DNA of 64,000 nucleotides, taken from the NCBI RefSeq assembly GCF_900070205.1, contig NZ_FAOO01000001.1:16519-80518 (forward strand). The letters are read 5' to 3'. Under the pieces are notes generated by a model. It did not search any database. It was not told the origin of the DNA and saw only the letters and a program-made list of their open reading frames with translations. Source of the stretch: Candidatus Thermokryptus mobilis (GTDB taxonomy: Bacteria > Bacteroidota > Ignavibacteria > Kryptoniales > Kryptoniaceae). The position numbers and the translations under genes were made by a program. Shown in pieces: positions 1 through 8,498 of this stretch; position 1 is the first letter of the stretch; the number at the start of each line of letters is the position of its first letter.

Positions 1-224
1 CTGAGTTCATCAATTCGTTTGTTCACCTTGGCTACTTCCTCCATTAACTTTGAATCAAATTTCGCGAACTCCTCAGCGAGTCGCCTTTCAAATTTCTCTC
101 CCGATAATGATATTACATCCTCCTTTGAACCTTGTAACACCTGATTCAAAAACTCCACCAGCGACTCCGTTGCTTCATCACCGAGCTTTTCTCTTAACGC
201 TCTGGGTATTGTCACAACTGGCAT
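1..224 (-). CDS. Coiled-coil protein, LA_3696/DUF1640-like, 3' part cut by window edge
   Basis: The minus strand reads from an ATG at 222-224 without a stop to the window start, giving about 74 residues. It begins MPVVTIPRALREKLG and continues as a charged, heptad-like helix (EKFERRLAEEFAKFD, then a KVNKRIDEL end). This pattern, a short PxxLREKLG head followed by a coiled coil, is typical of small bacterial coiled-coil proteins annotated as LA_3696 family or DUF1640-like; no biochemical role is established for them. The gene lies downstream of, and in the same direction as, the E1 dehydrogenase, 19 bases away, so co-transcription is possible. The C-terminus, which in this family often holds a membrane segment, is outside the window. 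Confidence 0.6.
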   Translation of the reverse strand, partial: MPVVTIPRALREKLGDEATESLVEFLNQVLQGSKEDVISLSGEKFERRLAEEFAKFDSKLMEEVAKVNKRIDEL

Positions 225-243
225 GGTATTCACCCAATTTTAT

Positions 244-2304
244 TTAAAATTTTAACAACTCATCAAGCGCCTTAACAATCCAATCCGTCTGGGGCAATGC
301 AGCATCTTCAAGCGTCGGTGCGTAAGGAATTCCCGGAACATCAATACCAGCGACTCTTTTTATCGGAGCGTCAAGATATTCAAATGCTTCTTCGGAAATC
401 ATCGCCGAAATCTCAGCTCCAAACCCAGCTGTAAGTGTGTCCTCATGAACGATTAAAACTCTGCTCGTCTTTTTGACCGACTCCAAAATCGTTTCCTTAT
501 CAAGCGGGTTTATTGTCCTTATGTCAATGACTTCAATTTCAACGCCATATCTTTGCTCAATAATTTTAACTGCTTCAAGCGATTTATAAACCATTAATCC
601 CCAAGTTACAATCGTAGCATCTTTTCCTGGTTTTTTTATCTGGGCTTTTCCAAATGGTAACAGATAATCCTTGTCTGGCTCGGGTGACATCGCTTGTGGT
701 GAACGATAAAGTGCTTTATGCTCAAGGAAAAGCACGGGGTCTTCAATTCTACAAGCAGTTTTTAAAAGACCCTTCGCATCGGCAGCGTTTGATGGGTAAG
801 CGATGAAAATCCCCGGAAGATGTGCAAAAAATCCCTCAATATTTTGACTATGATAATGCCCGCCGTGAATGTAACCTCCAACGGGAACGCGAATGACAAC
901 CGGGGCACTCCAGTTCCCATTTGACCTATATCTGAACGGCGCAAGCTCATCTCTTATCTGCATCATAGCTGGCCAGATATAATCACCAAATTGAATTTCA
1001 ACAACTGGTTTATATCCCTTAACAGCAAGACCGATCGCCGTCCCAACAATGCTTGCTTCCGCAAGAGGTGAGTTAAATGCCCTGCTCTTACCAAACCTTG
1101 TCGTCAATCCTTTGGTTGCAGTAAAGACGCCACCTTTGGGATCAGCTATATCCTCACCATAAACGACCATCTTTGGGTTTAACTCCATCTCCTCATGAAG
1201 CGCATGATTTATCGCATCAACCATAACAATCGGCTTCCCAGAAGGAACACTCGCCTCATATTTTAACTTTCTCGTCTCCTCAGGTGCATAAACATGCAAC
1301 ATAACAGTTTCAGGAGAAGCATACGGCTTTCTTTCAGCATGTTCAATTGCTCGCTCTATCTCAACATTTAATTCATCATAAATTCTTTGAATTTCTTCAT
1401 TTGTTAAAATACCCTCCTTGACAAGTAAATTTTCCATCTTCAATATCGGATCGTTCAACCTCTCACGCTCAAGTTCCTCTGGGCTTCTATACTTCCTATG
1501 GTCATCAGATGAAGAATGCGGTATCAACCTAACTACATTGGCAACTATCATCGTCGGTCCTTGACCAGCCCTTGCCCTTTCAACCGCTTTTTTAACGGTC
1601 TGATAACTTTGAAAAAAATCTGTTCCATCAATTTCATAAACCCCAAGACCGAAGAATCCCTCACCAATTTTAGCCACAGAAGCCCCAGCGGTCTGCTCAT
1701 AAATTGGCACTGAAATCGCATACCTGTTGTTCTGTATCACAAATATAACTGGAAGTTTATCTTTACTTGCCCAATTTAGCGCCTCGTGAAATTCACCCTC
1801 ACTCGTTGAACCATCTCCACCAGACACATAAACAACCTCATCAGTTCCATCTCTGACACAACCCATTGCGGTTCCAACAGCTTGAAGATATTGAGTCCCG
1901 GTCGGACTTGACTGAGTTATAATCCTTAACTCCTTTTTCCCAAAATGAGCTGGCATCTGCCTACCACCAGTTGCTGGACAATCAGCCCTTCCAAAAACAC
2001 TATAAAAAAGCTCTTCAAGCGAAACACCCAATTGATAAACAAACGCCCAATCCCTATAATACGGATAAGCCCAATCATATCCCGGACGCAAATTCATTGC
2101 GCTCGCAACTTGAATCGCTTCATGACCCGAAACACCTATATGGAAAAAGACCTTACCCTGTTTCAAAAGCCTCATCGCCTTCTCATCTATCTGCCTTGCC
2201 ACATACATTGACTTCAAAGATTGAATCAGAAGCTCCGGCTTTAACCCAACCCCAGCTTCAATAGAGTTCTCCAAACCAACCTGTTTGTTCAAATTCTTGC
2301 TCAT
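244..2304 (-). CDS. 2-oxoacid dehydrogenase E1, fused alpha and beta subunits
   Basis: This is a thiamine-diphosphate-dependent E1 component that decarboxylates a 2-oxoacid (pyruvate or branched-chain 2-oxoacids) and passes the acyl group to a lipoyl-E2. Residues 1 to about 345 are the alpha part, with the ThDP motif GDGSTSEG at 163-170 followed about 25 residues later by NN (VIQNNRYAIS). From about 355 on is the beta part (GKPIVMVDAINHALHEEM, later VYGEDIADPKGGVF). At 686 residues it equals alpha plus beta, and fused forms are common in Bacteroidota and relatives. The specific substrate cannot be read from the sequence. lipB lies immediately upstream on the same strand, which fits a lipoate-dependent complex; no E2 or E3 gene is in view. 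Confidence 0.9.
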   Translation of the reverse strand: MSKNLNKQVGLENSIEAGVGLKPELLIQSLKSMYVARQIDEKAMRLLKQGKVFFHIGVSGHEAIQVASAMNLRPGYDWAYPYYRDWAFVYQLGVSLEELFYSVFGRADCPATGGRQMPAHFGKKELRIITQSSPTGTQYLQAVGTAMGCVRDGTDEVVYVSGGDGSTSEGEFHEALNWASKDKLPVIFVIQNNRYAISVPIYEQTAGASVAKIGEGFFGLGVYEIDGTDFFQSYQTVKKAVERARAGQGPTMIVANVVRLIPHSSSDDHRKYRSPEELERERLNDPILKMENLLVKEGILTNEEIQRIYDELNVEIERAIEHAERKPYASPETVMLHVYAPEETRKLKYEASVPSGKPIVMVDAINHALHEEMELNPKMVVYGEDIADPKGGVFTATKGLTTRFGKSRAFNSPLAEASIVGTAIGLAVKGYKPVVEIQFGDYIWPAMMQIRDELAPFRYRSNGNWSAPVVIRVPVGGYIHGGHYHSQNIEGFFAHLPGIFIAYPSNAADAKGLLKTACRIEDPVLFLEHKALYRSPQAMSPEPDKDYLLPFGKAQIKKPGKDATIVTWGLMVYKSLEAVKIIEQRYGVEIEVIDIRTINPLDKETILESVKKTSRVLIVHEDTLTAGFGAEISAMISEEAFEYLDAPIKRVAGIDVPGIPYAPTLEDAALPQTDWIVKALDELLKF

Positions 2305-2329
2305 AGCAAACTTCTATTTTTGTTTTTCC

Positions 2330-3016
2330 TTATTTTAAAAAATTTAATCCTTCTTTCAAAGAATTCACTTCACCCGAAAATTCAATCCCAAACACATCTT
2401 CAAATTCCGCTATCAATTTTTTCTTAACCTCGTCAAGACAAACATCAAAGCCGAGGATTTTCCTCATTGATGTCATCTCAACATCCTTTAACCCGCACGG
2501 AAAAATAAAATCAAAGTATCTCAAATCCGTGTTAACATTAAGCGCGAAACCATGCATCGTCACCCAATGACTAACTTTAATCCCAATTGATGCTATTTTC
2601 CTCTCACCAACCCAAACCCCAGTAAGTCCGTTTCTTCTGTGAGACCTTATACCATAATCATCAAGCGTCCGAATTATAACCTCTTCAAGAGCACGAAGAT
2701 AAGAGTGTATGTCCAAACTGATCTCATCAAGTTTAAAAATTGGGTAGCAAACGATCTGCCCGGGTCCGTGATATGTAATTTTCCCCCCTCTGTCAATTTT
2801 AAAAACCTTCGCGCCGACTTCCAATAGAAAATTTTCACCAACTTTAAAATCATTCTCATCCCCAGCTTTCCCGATCGTATAAACATGCTTGTGCTCAGTA
2901 AAAATTAAAACATCATCAATTTTACCATCAACCCTGAACTTATGAATCAAAGATTGCAACCTCCAAACATCTTCAAATTCAGAAAGACCCGGAATATCTA
3001 TTAAAATCGCTCTCAA
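2330..3016 (-). CDS. lipB: Octanoyl-[acyl-carrier-protein]:protein N-octanoyltransferase
   Basis: LipB moves the octanoyl group from acyl-ACP to a lipoyl-domain lysine, the first step of endogenous lipoylation of 2-oxoacid dehydrogenases. The 228-residue protein has the family signature RGGKITYHGPGQ at 76-87, the conserved lysine at 140 (ERKIASIGIKV) and the catalytic cysteine at 174 (FPCGLKDVEMTS). Translation must begin at the TTG at 3014-3016, because an in-frame stop sits two codons upstream and no ATG precedes the conserved region. It is 25 bases upstream of the E1 gene on the same strand. That suggests an operon pairing the enzyme with its cofactor-attachment step. Confidence 0.95.
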   Translation of the reverse strand: MRAILIDIPGLSEFEDVWRLQSLIHKFRVDGKIDDVLIFTEHKHVYTIGKAGDENDFKVGENFLLEVGAKVFKIDRGGKITYHGPGQIVCYPIFKLDEISLDIHSYLRALEEVIIRTLDDYGIRSHRRNGLTGVWVGERKIASIGIKVSHWVTMHGFALNVNTDLRYFDFIFPCGLKDVEMTSMRKILGFDVCLDEVKKKLIAEFEDVFGIEFSGEVNSLKEGLNFLK

Positions 3017-3091
3017 TTTTCACGAAGAAATTTTTTTTGAACTCTTGTCAAAAATTAGCAAAATCAAAGTTTTTAAAAAAATCACCAAAAC

Positions 3092-3120
3092 TTGACTTTT
3101 ACATTTTATCGTGCTATCTT
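3092..3120 (+). promoter_or_regulatory. Sigma-70-type promoter for the 3167 gene
   Basis: TTGACT at 3092-3097 and TATCTT at 3115-3120 are separated by exactly 17 bases, and the -10 continues with T. The predicted start is near 3127, 40 bases before the ATG. A good Shine-Dalgarno (AGGAGG) precedes the ATG at 3167. Confidence 0.7.
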
Positions 3121-3166
3121 TTTAATGTAAATAGCATCCACAAAACCAAAATAGTAGGAGGTTGCC

Positions 3167-3898
3167 ATGAAAAGATTTCTTTTCACAGTCGCAATCCTTG
3201 CGCTTATCACCACAACCGCCTACCCTTGTTTTGATACTTATCTATTTCTGAAAAGGGGTTCAATGGTCTATCCGTTCAGATCTCTCGTTTTTGAGCTTAA
3301 CGGGGAATACTCAATCAATAGCTTGAGCTTGCCCGGTGAAGATACTTTCTTGTCAATGGGCAGTATCTATTATGGGTTAGCGCAAAACTTTTCGCTTCAA
3401 TTTACACTCGGTTCGGATGAAAAGGTGAGGAATGAGTTTAAAATTGATTATTACGGGATTAGCGGGGTTTATAATCTTTACTCAACTTTGACGGGTAGTT
3501 ACACACTTGACCTAATTTTTGCGCACAGAGGAAAATTAAATGAAAAGTCAAACGAATTTGAAATTTCCATCCCGAATATCTTTCGTGCTTCAAACTTTAC
3601 CTATGTTATCCATCCGACAGCAAGTTATGGGCTTGAAAGCAAAGAGTTTACACTTGGCGCTCACGCTGGGATATTCTACACATTCAACGAAATTGGAATA
3701 ATTGGCGTCGGCGCAGAATATGCCAGCGTTCACAGCAGTAGCTATGCAGGACAAAGATTAACAAAAAGTGAATACTCAACAAGTGTTTTCTTCGGTGCGA
3801 GGATAGGTGAAAGATTTTATCTTCAAAATGAAATCGCAAAAGGTTTAGCTAACTCGCGCGACATAGGTTTTGCAATAACAGCGAAGGTGATACTCTAA
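3167..3898 (+). CDS. Exported beta-barrel-like outer membrane protein, unknown function
   Basis: The 243-residue product starts with a signal peptide (MKRFLFTVAILALITTTAYP). It then shows alternating short strands rich in Tyr, Gly, Ser and Phe and ends in a strand with aromatic/hydrophobic alternation (DIGFAITAKVIL), the look of a small outer-membrane barrel. I do not recognise a named family. It has its own promoter and is followed by a strong terminator, so it is probably monocistronic. The AGGAGG Shine-Dalgarno directly before the ATG fixes the start. Confidence 0.7.
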   Translation: MKRFLFTVAILALITTTAYPCFDTYLFLKRGSMVYPFRSLVFELNGEYSINSLSLPGEDTFLSMGSIYYGLAQNFSLQFTLGSDEKVRNEFKIDYYGISGVYNLYSTLTGSYTLDLIFAHRGKLNEKSNEFEISIPNIFRASNFTYVIHPTASYGLESKEFTLGAHAGIFYTFNEIGIIGVGAEYASVHSSSYAGQRLTKSEYSTSVFFGARIGERFYLQNEIAKGLANSRDIGFAITAKVIL

Positions 3899-3911
3899 AG
3901 TAATTCCTTCA

Positions 3912-3940
3912 GGGCGTGCTGATTGCACGCCCATTTTTTT
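3912..3940 (+). terminator. Rho-independent terminator
   Basis: A perfect 8-bp stem (GGGCGTGC / GCACGCCC) with a 5-base loop is followed by ATTTTTTT. It lies 13 bases after the stop of the 3167 gene. Confidence 0.9.
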
Positions 3941-3949
3941 ATACCCCCC

Positions 3950-3978
3950 TTGACACTATCACATTTATTTTTTAACTT
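3950..3978 (+). promoter_or_regulatory. Sigma-70-type promoter for the 4017 gene
   Basis: TTGACA at 3950-3955, a 17-base spacer, and TAACTT at 3973-3978 continuing TA. It sits directly after the preceding terminator and about 40 bases before the ATG at 4017. Confidence 0.65.
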
Positions 3979-4016
3979 TACTTGTGATCCCACAAACATA
4001 ATTTTCGGAGGAAGAA

Positions 4017-4199
4017 ATGAATAGAATAGTGCTTGCGGGAATGGTCTTGGCATTGTTAAGCTTAATCATTGGGCTCTTGGGCAAGATCATTGGGCATAGC
4101 ATCATTTTTGCAAATGCGACCTGGCACAACTTCGCCCAAACCTGTCTTTTGTTCGCCGTAGCATATGGGATTGGAAAATTAGCGGGTGAAAAGAAGTAG
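4017..4199 (+). CDS. Small two-helix membrane protein
   Basis: This is a 60-residue protein with two predicted membrane segments (about residues 4-24 and 31-54) joined by a short polar stretch and ending in LAGEKK. A Shine-Dalgarno (GGAGGAAG) lies just before the ATG, and a dedicated promoter is seen at 3950-3978, so I take it as real despite its size. No family is recognised. It lies upstream of etfBA, but there is a gap of about 135 bases and no evidence of a functional link. Confidence 0.6.
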   Translation: MNRIVLAGMVLALLSLIIGLLGKIIGHSIIFANATWHNFAQTCLLFAVAYGIGKLAGEKK

Positions 4200-4334
4200 T
4201 TTTTGCACAGAAAATTTTCGCTTCCGCTTTACATTTCTTAAGGGGGATGGCTTTGTCTTCAGACAAATTTGGAAGATTTGATGAAAATTGAATATCTTTT
4301 AAACGAACAAACAAAAACAAAAATTCAACCTACT

Positions 4335-5084
4335 ATGAAAATTGCTGTTTGTGTAAACAGAGTCCCTGACACTGAAACAAGAGTAAAAATTGGTCCAGAT
4401 GGAAAAACAATTGACAAATCGGGTGTAAACTTCATTTTAAATCCATATGATGAATTTGCTGTTGAAGAAGCTCTTAAGACAAAAGAAAAGTTCGGGGGTG
4501 AAGTCGTTGTCATATCGCTTGGTGGTAGTGAAAATGTTGAGGTCATAAGGAAGGCATTGGCAATGGGTGCAGACAGAGGAATACTTTTAAAAGACGACTC
4601 ACAAAGAGATACCTTTTCAATCGCTAAAGCATTAGCCGAAGTTTTAAAAGAGCTCTCGCCAGACATCATATTTTTCGGAAAACAATCAATTGATTACGAT
4701 GACCAAGCGATGCCAAGTTTAGTTGCCGAACTTCTTGGTCTCCCGTCAATAACTGTCGTTGTCAAGCTTGAGATCAATTCAGATGGAACGGTGATAGCCG
4801 AACGCGAAATTGAGGGTGGAAGGGAGAAGGTCCGTGGTAAACTTCCAATTGTAATTGGAGCTCAACGGGGATTAAATGAACCAAGATATCCTTCATTGAA
4901 GGGGATAATGGCAGCGAAAAACAAACCAGTTGAAGAAAGAGAAGCGCCCAAATTTGATAACAAAACAGAAGTAATTGAAATGCTTTTACCTCCGCCGAAG
5001 AAACCAGGTAGAATAATTGGCACTGATGCAAGCGCTGTCTCTGAGCTTGTCAGGTTGTTAAGGGAGGAAGCAAAGGTTATTTGA
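4335..5084 (+). CDS. etfB: Electron transfer flavoprotein beta subunit
   Basis: EtfB forms a heterodimer with EtfA. It binds AMP or, in bifurcating forms, a second FAD, and shuttles electrons from acyl-CoA and other dehydrogenases to the quinone pool. The protein starts MKIAVCVNRVPDTET and has the family landmarks DEFAVEEAL, the alanine/glycine-rich MGADRGILL and the FGKQSIDYD region. The open frame extends upstream to 4269, but the extra 22 residues are not family-like, so I use the ATG at 4335. It is 63 bases upstream of etfA. Whether it confurcates or bifurcates cannot be decided by eye. Confidence 0.93.
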   Translation: MKIAVCVNRVPDTETRVKIGPDGKTIDKSGVNFILNPYDEFAVEEALKTKEKFGGEVVVISLGGSENVEVIRKALAMGADRGILLKDDSQRDTFSIAKALAEVLKELSPDIIFFGKQSIDYDDQAMPSLVAELLGLPSITVVVKLEINSDGTVIAEREIEGGREKVRGKLPIVIGAQRGLNEPRYPSLKGIMAAKNKPVEEREAPKFDNKTEVIEMLLPPPKKPGRIIGTDASAVSELVRLLREEAKVI

Positions 5085-5147
5085 AATTTTATAGTTGCAA
5101 AATAATTTGATAATACTTATTTTAAAACAAATTCAAAGAGATGTCAA

Positions 5148-6137
5148 ATGGCAAAAAGAGTTTTAACATTTGCGGAACAAAGGGAAGGGAAATTTAAAAA
5201 ATCAGCTTTTGAGGCGGTAAGAACAGGGAGAAAAATTTCAGATGAAATTTCAGCTGAATTCTTAGCGCTTGTTATAGGAGATGAAAATGCAACAAAGTTA
5301 GCACCTGAACTCGGCGGATACGGAGCAGAAAAAGTCATCGTCGTTCAAGACGATCGGCTTGGTTCATATTCACTTACCGCATATTCAAAAGTTATATCTG
5401 AAGTTGTCAATAAATATGATGTTGATTATATCTTTATGTCAGCAACCGCAATGGGTAAGGAACTAGCACCAAGGGTTGCTGGTAAAATTGATGCTGGATT
5501 TGCGCTTGATTGCACTGATTTAAAAGTTGAAGACGGGGAGATAATCGCCACAAGACCTGTATATGCGGGTAAAGCTTTTATTAAGGTCAAGATAAACTCG
5601 GAAAGAAAAATTTACACTTTGAGACCAAATGTCTTCACAGCTGGTGAAAGCGACGGGAAGCCGGCTGAGGTTGAAAGGTTTGAGGTCAATTTAACTGATG
5701 ATGATTTTTCTGTCGTGGCTTTTGAGACGGTGGCTTCAACGAAAGGCAAGCTTGATGTGACCGAAGCAGATATAGTTGTTTCAGGTGGGCGGGGTTTGAA
5801 AGCACCTGAGAATTTCAAGATGATTGAAGAACTTGCAGAAATACTCGGTGGAGCAGTTGGGGCGTCAAGAGCTGTTGTTGATGCCGGATGGCGTCCGCAC
5901 GACGAACAAGTTGGACAAACAGGTAAAACTGTATCTCCAAAACTTTATATCGCAATTGGAATATCGGGAGCAATTCAGCATCTTGCGGGGATGTCTTCTT
6001 CAAAAGTGATAGTTGCGATCAACAAAGATAAAGACGCCCCAATTTTCCAGGTTGCGGACTATGGTATCGCAGGGGACTTGTTTGAAGTTGTTCCAGCTTT
6101 GATTGAAGAATTAAAAAAAGTTTTAGGGAAGCAATAA
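5148..6137 (+). CDS. etfA: Electron transfer flavoprotein alpha subunit
   Basis: EtfA carries the catalytic FAD. The 329-residue sequence has the N-terminal alpha/beta domain and the C-terminal FAD domain with the conserved run [12 protein letters not shown], then [28 protein letters not shown] and NKDKDAPIF, followed by [17 protein letters not shown]. These are the classic ETF-alpha signature motifs. It is directly downstream of etfB, so the pair can form a complete ETF. No ETF:quinone oxidoreductase or acyl-CoA dehydrogenase gene is in the window. Confidence 0.95.
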   Translation: MAKRVLTFAEQREGKFKKSAFEAVRTGRKISDEISAEFLALVIGDENATKLAPELGGYGAEKVIVVQDDRLGSYSLTAYSKVISEVVNKYDVDYIFMSATAMGKELAPRVAGKIDAGFALDCTDLKVEDGEIIATRPVYAGKAFIKVKINSERKIYTLRPNVFTAGESDGKPAEVERFEVNLTDDDFSVVAFETVASTKGKLDVTEADIVVSGGRGLKAPENFKMIEELAEILGGAVGASRAVVDAGWRPHDEQVGQTGKTVSPKLYIAIGISGAIQHLAGMSSSKVIVAINKDKDAPIFQVADYGIAGDLFEVVPALIEELKKVLGKQ

Positions 6138-6164
6138 TTTTAAAATCAAGGAGGACTGATAAAA

Positions 6165-6797
6165 GTGAGGAAAATTCAAGTTGACATAGTTGGTTTATCT
6201 GCGACGCCGACTGGACCGAGTTCTTACGCTTTGATATTGAAAGAGGTTGGGGGTGATAGACGTCTTCCTATAATCATCGGCTCCTTTGAAGCCCAAGCTA
6301 TCGCACTTGAGTTGGAGAACGTAAAACCACCAAGACCCTTGACACACGATTTGATAAAAAATATACTTGATGGGCTTGGCGTTTCAATGATTGAGGTCGT
6401 AGTGACGGATTTAAGAGATGGGACATTTTATGCGAAAATTTATCTTGAGCTAAATGGTTTAACTTACGAGATTGACTCAAGACCAAGCGATGCTATAGCG
6501 GTAGCGATAAGATGTGGCGCACCAATATATGTAAATGAAGAAGTCATGGAAGAAGCTGGATTTGCACCAGAAGAGGAAACCTCAGCTGAGGAAATAGAAG
6601 AGGAGGAAGAAAATCCAAGCTTATCTGACGAAGATATAACCGAACCCCCAGCGCCCAAGAGAACACCGAAACCAACTTCAAAAGAAGAAAAACTTGCTGA
6701 ACTTCAAAGACAACTTGAAGAGGCAATAAAGAAAGAAGATTACGAACGAGCTGCTAAAATCCGCGATGAGATAAGAAGGTTGAAAATGGGCGATTAA
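6165..6797 (+). CDS. Bifunctional nuclease (BFN/DUF151) domain protein with C-terminal UVR motif
   Basis: Residues 1 to about 130 match the BFN family (LPIIIGSFEAQAIALEL, then SRPSDAIAVAIRCGAPIYV). Members of this family have reported DNase/RNase activity in plants and are widespread but little studied in bacteria. An acidic linker follows (about 133-165). The last 35 residues form a UVR motif (EEKLAELQRQLEEAIKK then DYERAAKIRDEIRRLK), as found in UvrB/UvrC and ClpC-type proteins, where it mediates protein contacts. The start is GTG at 6165, supported by AAGGAGG nine bases upstream. The gene follows etfA by 27 bases and is probably co-transcribed. Confidence 0.85.
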   Translation: MRKIQVDIVGLSATPTGPSSYALILKEVGGDRRLPIIIGSFEAQAIALELENVKPPRPLTHDLIKNILDGLGVSMIEVVVTDLRDGTFYAKIYLELNGLTYEIDSRPSDAIAVAIRCGAPIYVNEEVMEEAGFAPEEETSAEEIEEEEENPSLSDEDITEPPAPKRTPKPTSKEEKLAELQRQLEEAIKKEDYERAAKIRDEIRRLKMGD

Positions 6798-6826
6798 ATT
6801 GGTTAAAAATAAATTCGGAGAGAGCA

Positions 6827-7603
6827 ATGAAGCGTTGTTTCATTTTTCTTCTCTCTTTTCTCATACTTTTATTAACACAAACTTTATCGCAATCAAATGA
6901 AAAAGTAAAGCAACTTATAGCCGATGGGGACGAGTTTTCAGAGAAGAAATTTGACAATTACAAAGCGCTTGAAAAGTATACAGAAGCTTATAAAATTGAC
7001 CCGCAAAATTACGATGTCCTTTGGAAGTTAAGCAAGGTCTATGTTGACATCGGGGAGCATCTGCCCGCAAATACCAAAGAGGAAAAGAAAAAGCAACTTG
7101 AAATGTACGAAAAAGCGAGGGAGTTCGCTGAGCTTGCAATAAAGGTCAATCCAAATGGTTCAATGGGTTATACGCGCAGGGCAATAGCTCTTGGTAGAAT
7201 TGCACTCTTCAAAGGGGTTTGGGAGTCAATTGACCTTGTAAAAGAAGTGAAAAAGGATTGTGAGAAAGCAATTCAACTTGATCCAAACAATAGCGTCGCA
7301 TACTATGTCCTCGGCAGAACACACGCCAAATTATGTGAAAGACCTAAATTTGCTCGCAATCTCCTCGGACTTGGCTGGGCAAGTTATGAGGAAGCGATAA
7401 AAAATTACGAGAAGGCGATAAGCTTGAGACCGACATTTATAATGTATCGCCTTGACGCTGCGAAAGCTTATATTGAAGTCAAAAATTACGCAAAAGCGAA
7501 GGAACATTTGATGAAAATACCAGAACTTCCAACCGAAGATGAGGACGATCCTCAATTTAGAAAAGAGGCACAAGAACTCCTGGAAAAGATAAAAGACAAA
7601 TAA
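6827..7603 (+). CDS. Exported tetratricopeptide-repeat protein
   Basis: The 258-residue protein begins with a signal peptide (MKRCFIFLLSFLILLLTQTLSQ). It contains several TPR helical pairs, such as YKALEKYTEAYKIDPQNYDV, then ELAIKVNPNGSMGYTRRAIAL, KAIQLDPNNSVAYYVLGRTH and NYEKAISLRPTFIMYRLDAAK. The arrangement resembles the regulator-of-microtubule-dynamics-like TPR family seen in bacteria of this group, but no function is established. It is 30 bases after the BFN gene and 3 bases before porD, and the tight spacing suggests one transcript with the T9SS gene. A scaffold role in the envelope is an inference. Confidence 0.8.
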   Translation: MKRCFIFLLSFLILLLTQTLSQSNEKVKQLIADGDEFSEKKFDNYKALEKYTEAYKIDPQNYDVLWKLSKVYVDIGEHLPANTKEEKKKQLEMYEKAREFAELAIKVNPNGSMGYTRRAIALGRIALFKGVWESIDLVKEVKKDCEKAIQLDPNNSVAYYVLGRTHAKLCERPKFARNLLGLGWASYEEAIKNYEKAISLRPTFIMYRLDAAKAYIEVKNYAKAKEHLMKIPELPTEDEDDPQFRKEAQELLEKIKDK

Positions 7604-7606
7604 AAA

Positions 7607-8494
7607 ATGAAGCGACTTTTTCTCCCCATCCTTTTTATTTTCATCATCGGCTTTTCAAATTCACAGGAGATTGATTGTAAAGTCACCGTTAATTTCGAAC
7701 AGCTCCCACCGCAAAACAAAGCTGACCTATCTGACTTCGCCGAAAAAATTCAACGATACATCAACAATTACAAATGGACGAATGTCGACCTCGGTGGTGA
7801 AAAAATTCAGTGCACTATGAACATTTTCTTTACCTCAGCAAGTGGCAACAATTATCAAGCTCAGATTTTCATCGGCTCACAAAGGAAAATTTATGACTCT
7901 GACAAAAGCACGGCAATTTTAAGGATACTTGACGATAAAGTTGATTTCGTCTACGACAAAAATGCACCTCTATATCACGATGAATTCCGTTTTGATCCAC
8001 TTTTAAGTTTGATTGATTTCTATGTCTATATCATAATTGGCTACGATTTTGACACTTATGAACCTTTCGGTGGGACGGAATTTTTTGAGAAAGCTTTTAG
8101 AATTTGCACGAACGCTCAATCTTCAAAATTCTCAAGGGGATGGCAAAGGGTCGCATCTGGCTATAGCAGATATAATTTGATAAACGAACTTCTTGACCCG
8201 AAGTATTCCGACTTTAGAAAAGCAATGTACAATTATCACTACAATGGTCTTGACATAATGCAAAAACAACCCGATGAAGCAATAGCAACGATTGATTCCG
8301 TTATTGATGTTATGTTGAACATAAAAAACAACATCAATCAAACATCAACGCTTGTAAAACTTTTCTTTGACGCGAAATATCTTGAACTTGTGGAAATTTT
8401 CAGGAACGCAAAGAACAAAGAAACATACTTTAGAAAGTTAATTCTTGCCGACCCTTCACATCAGACAACTTATCTTGAGCATATGAAAGATTAA
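7607..8494 (+). CDS. porD: Type IX secretion system protein PorD (DUF4835)
   Basis: This is a 295-residue exported protein with a signal peptide ending near residue 19 (FIIGFSNSQ). The body matches DUF4835/PorD: an early [12 protein letters not shown] strand, a [11 protein letters not shown] segment, the [32 protein letters not shown] block, and a C-terminus of helices ending in [14 protein letters not shown]. In Bacteroidota, PorD is needed for type IX secretion and gliding; its exact role in the complex is not settled. It is 3 bases after the TPR gene. The T9SS cargo gene at 61.6 kb shows that the pathway is likely present in this genome. Confidence 0.8.
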   Translation: MKRLFLPILFIFIIGFSNSQEIDCKVTVNFEQLPPQNKADLSDFAEKIQRYINNYKWTNVDLGGEKIQCTMNIFFTSASGNNYQAQIFIGSQRKIYDSDKSTAILRILDDKVDFVYDKNAPLYHDEFRFDPLLSLIDFYVYIIIGYDFDTYEPFGGTEFFEKAFRICTNAQSSKFSRGWQRVASGYSRYNLINELLDPKYSDFRKAMYNYHYNGLDIMQKQPDEAIATIDSVIDVMLNIKNNINQTSTLVKLFFDAKYLELVEIFRNAKNKETYFRKLILADPSHQTTYLEHMKD

Positions 8495-8498
8495 AAAG

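Noticed and set aside
4269-4334. Upstream extension of etfB by 22 residues
   Set aside because: The canonical EtfB start MKIAVCVN lies at 4335, and the extra residues show no conservation pattern.
4325-4669. 114-codon minus-strand frame within etfB
   Set aside because: Shadow of etfB caused by codon bias; serine/phenylalanine/threonine-rich and unlike any family.
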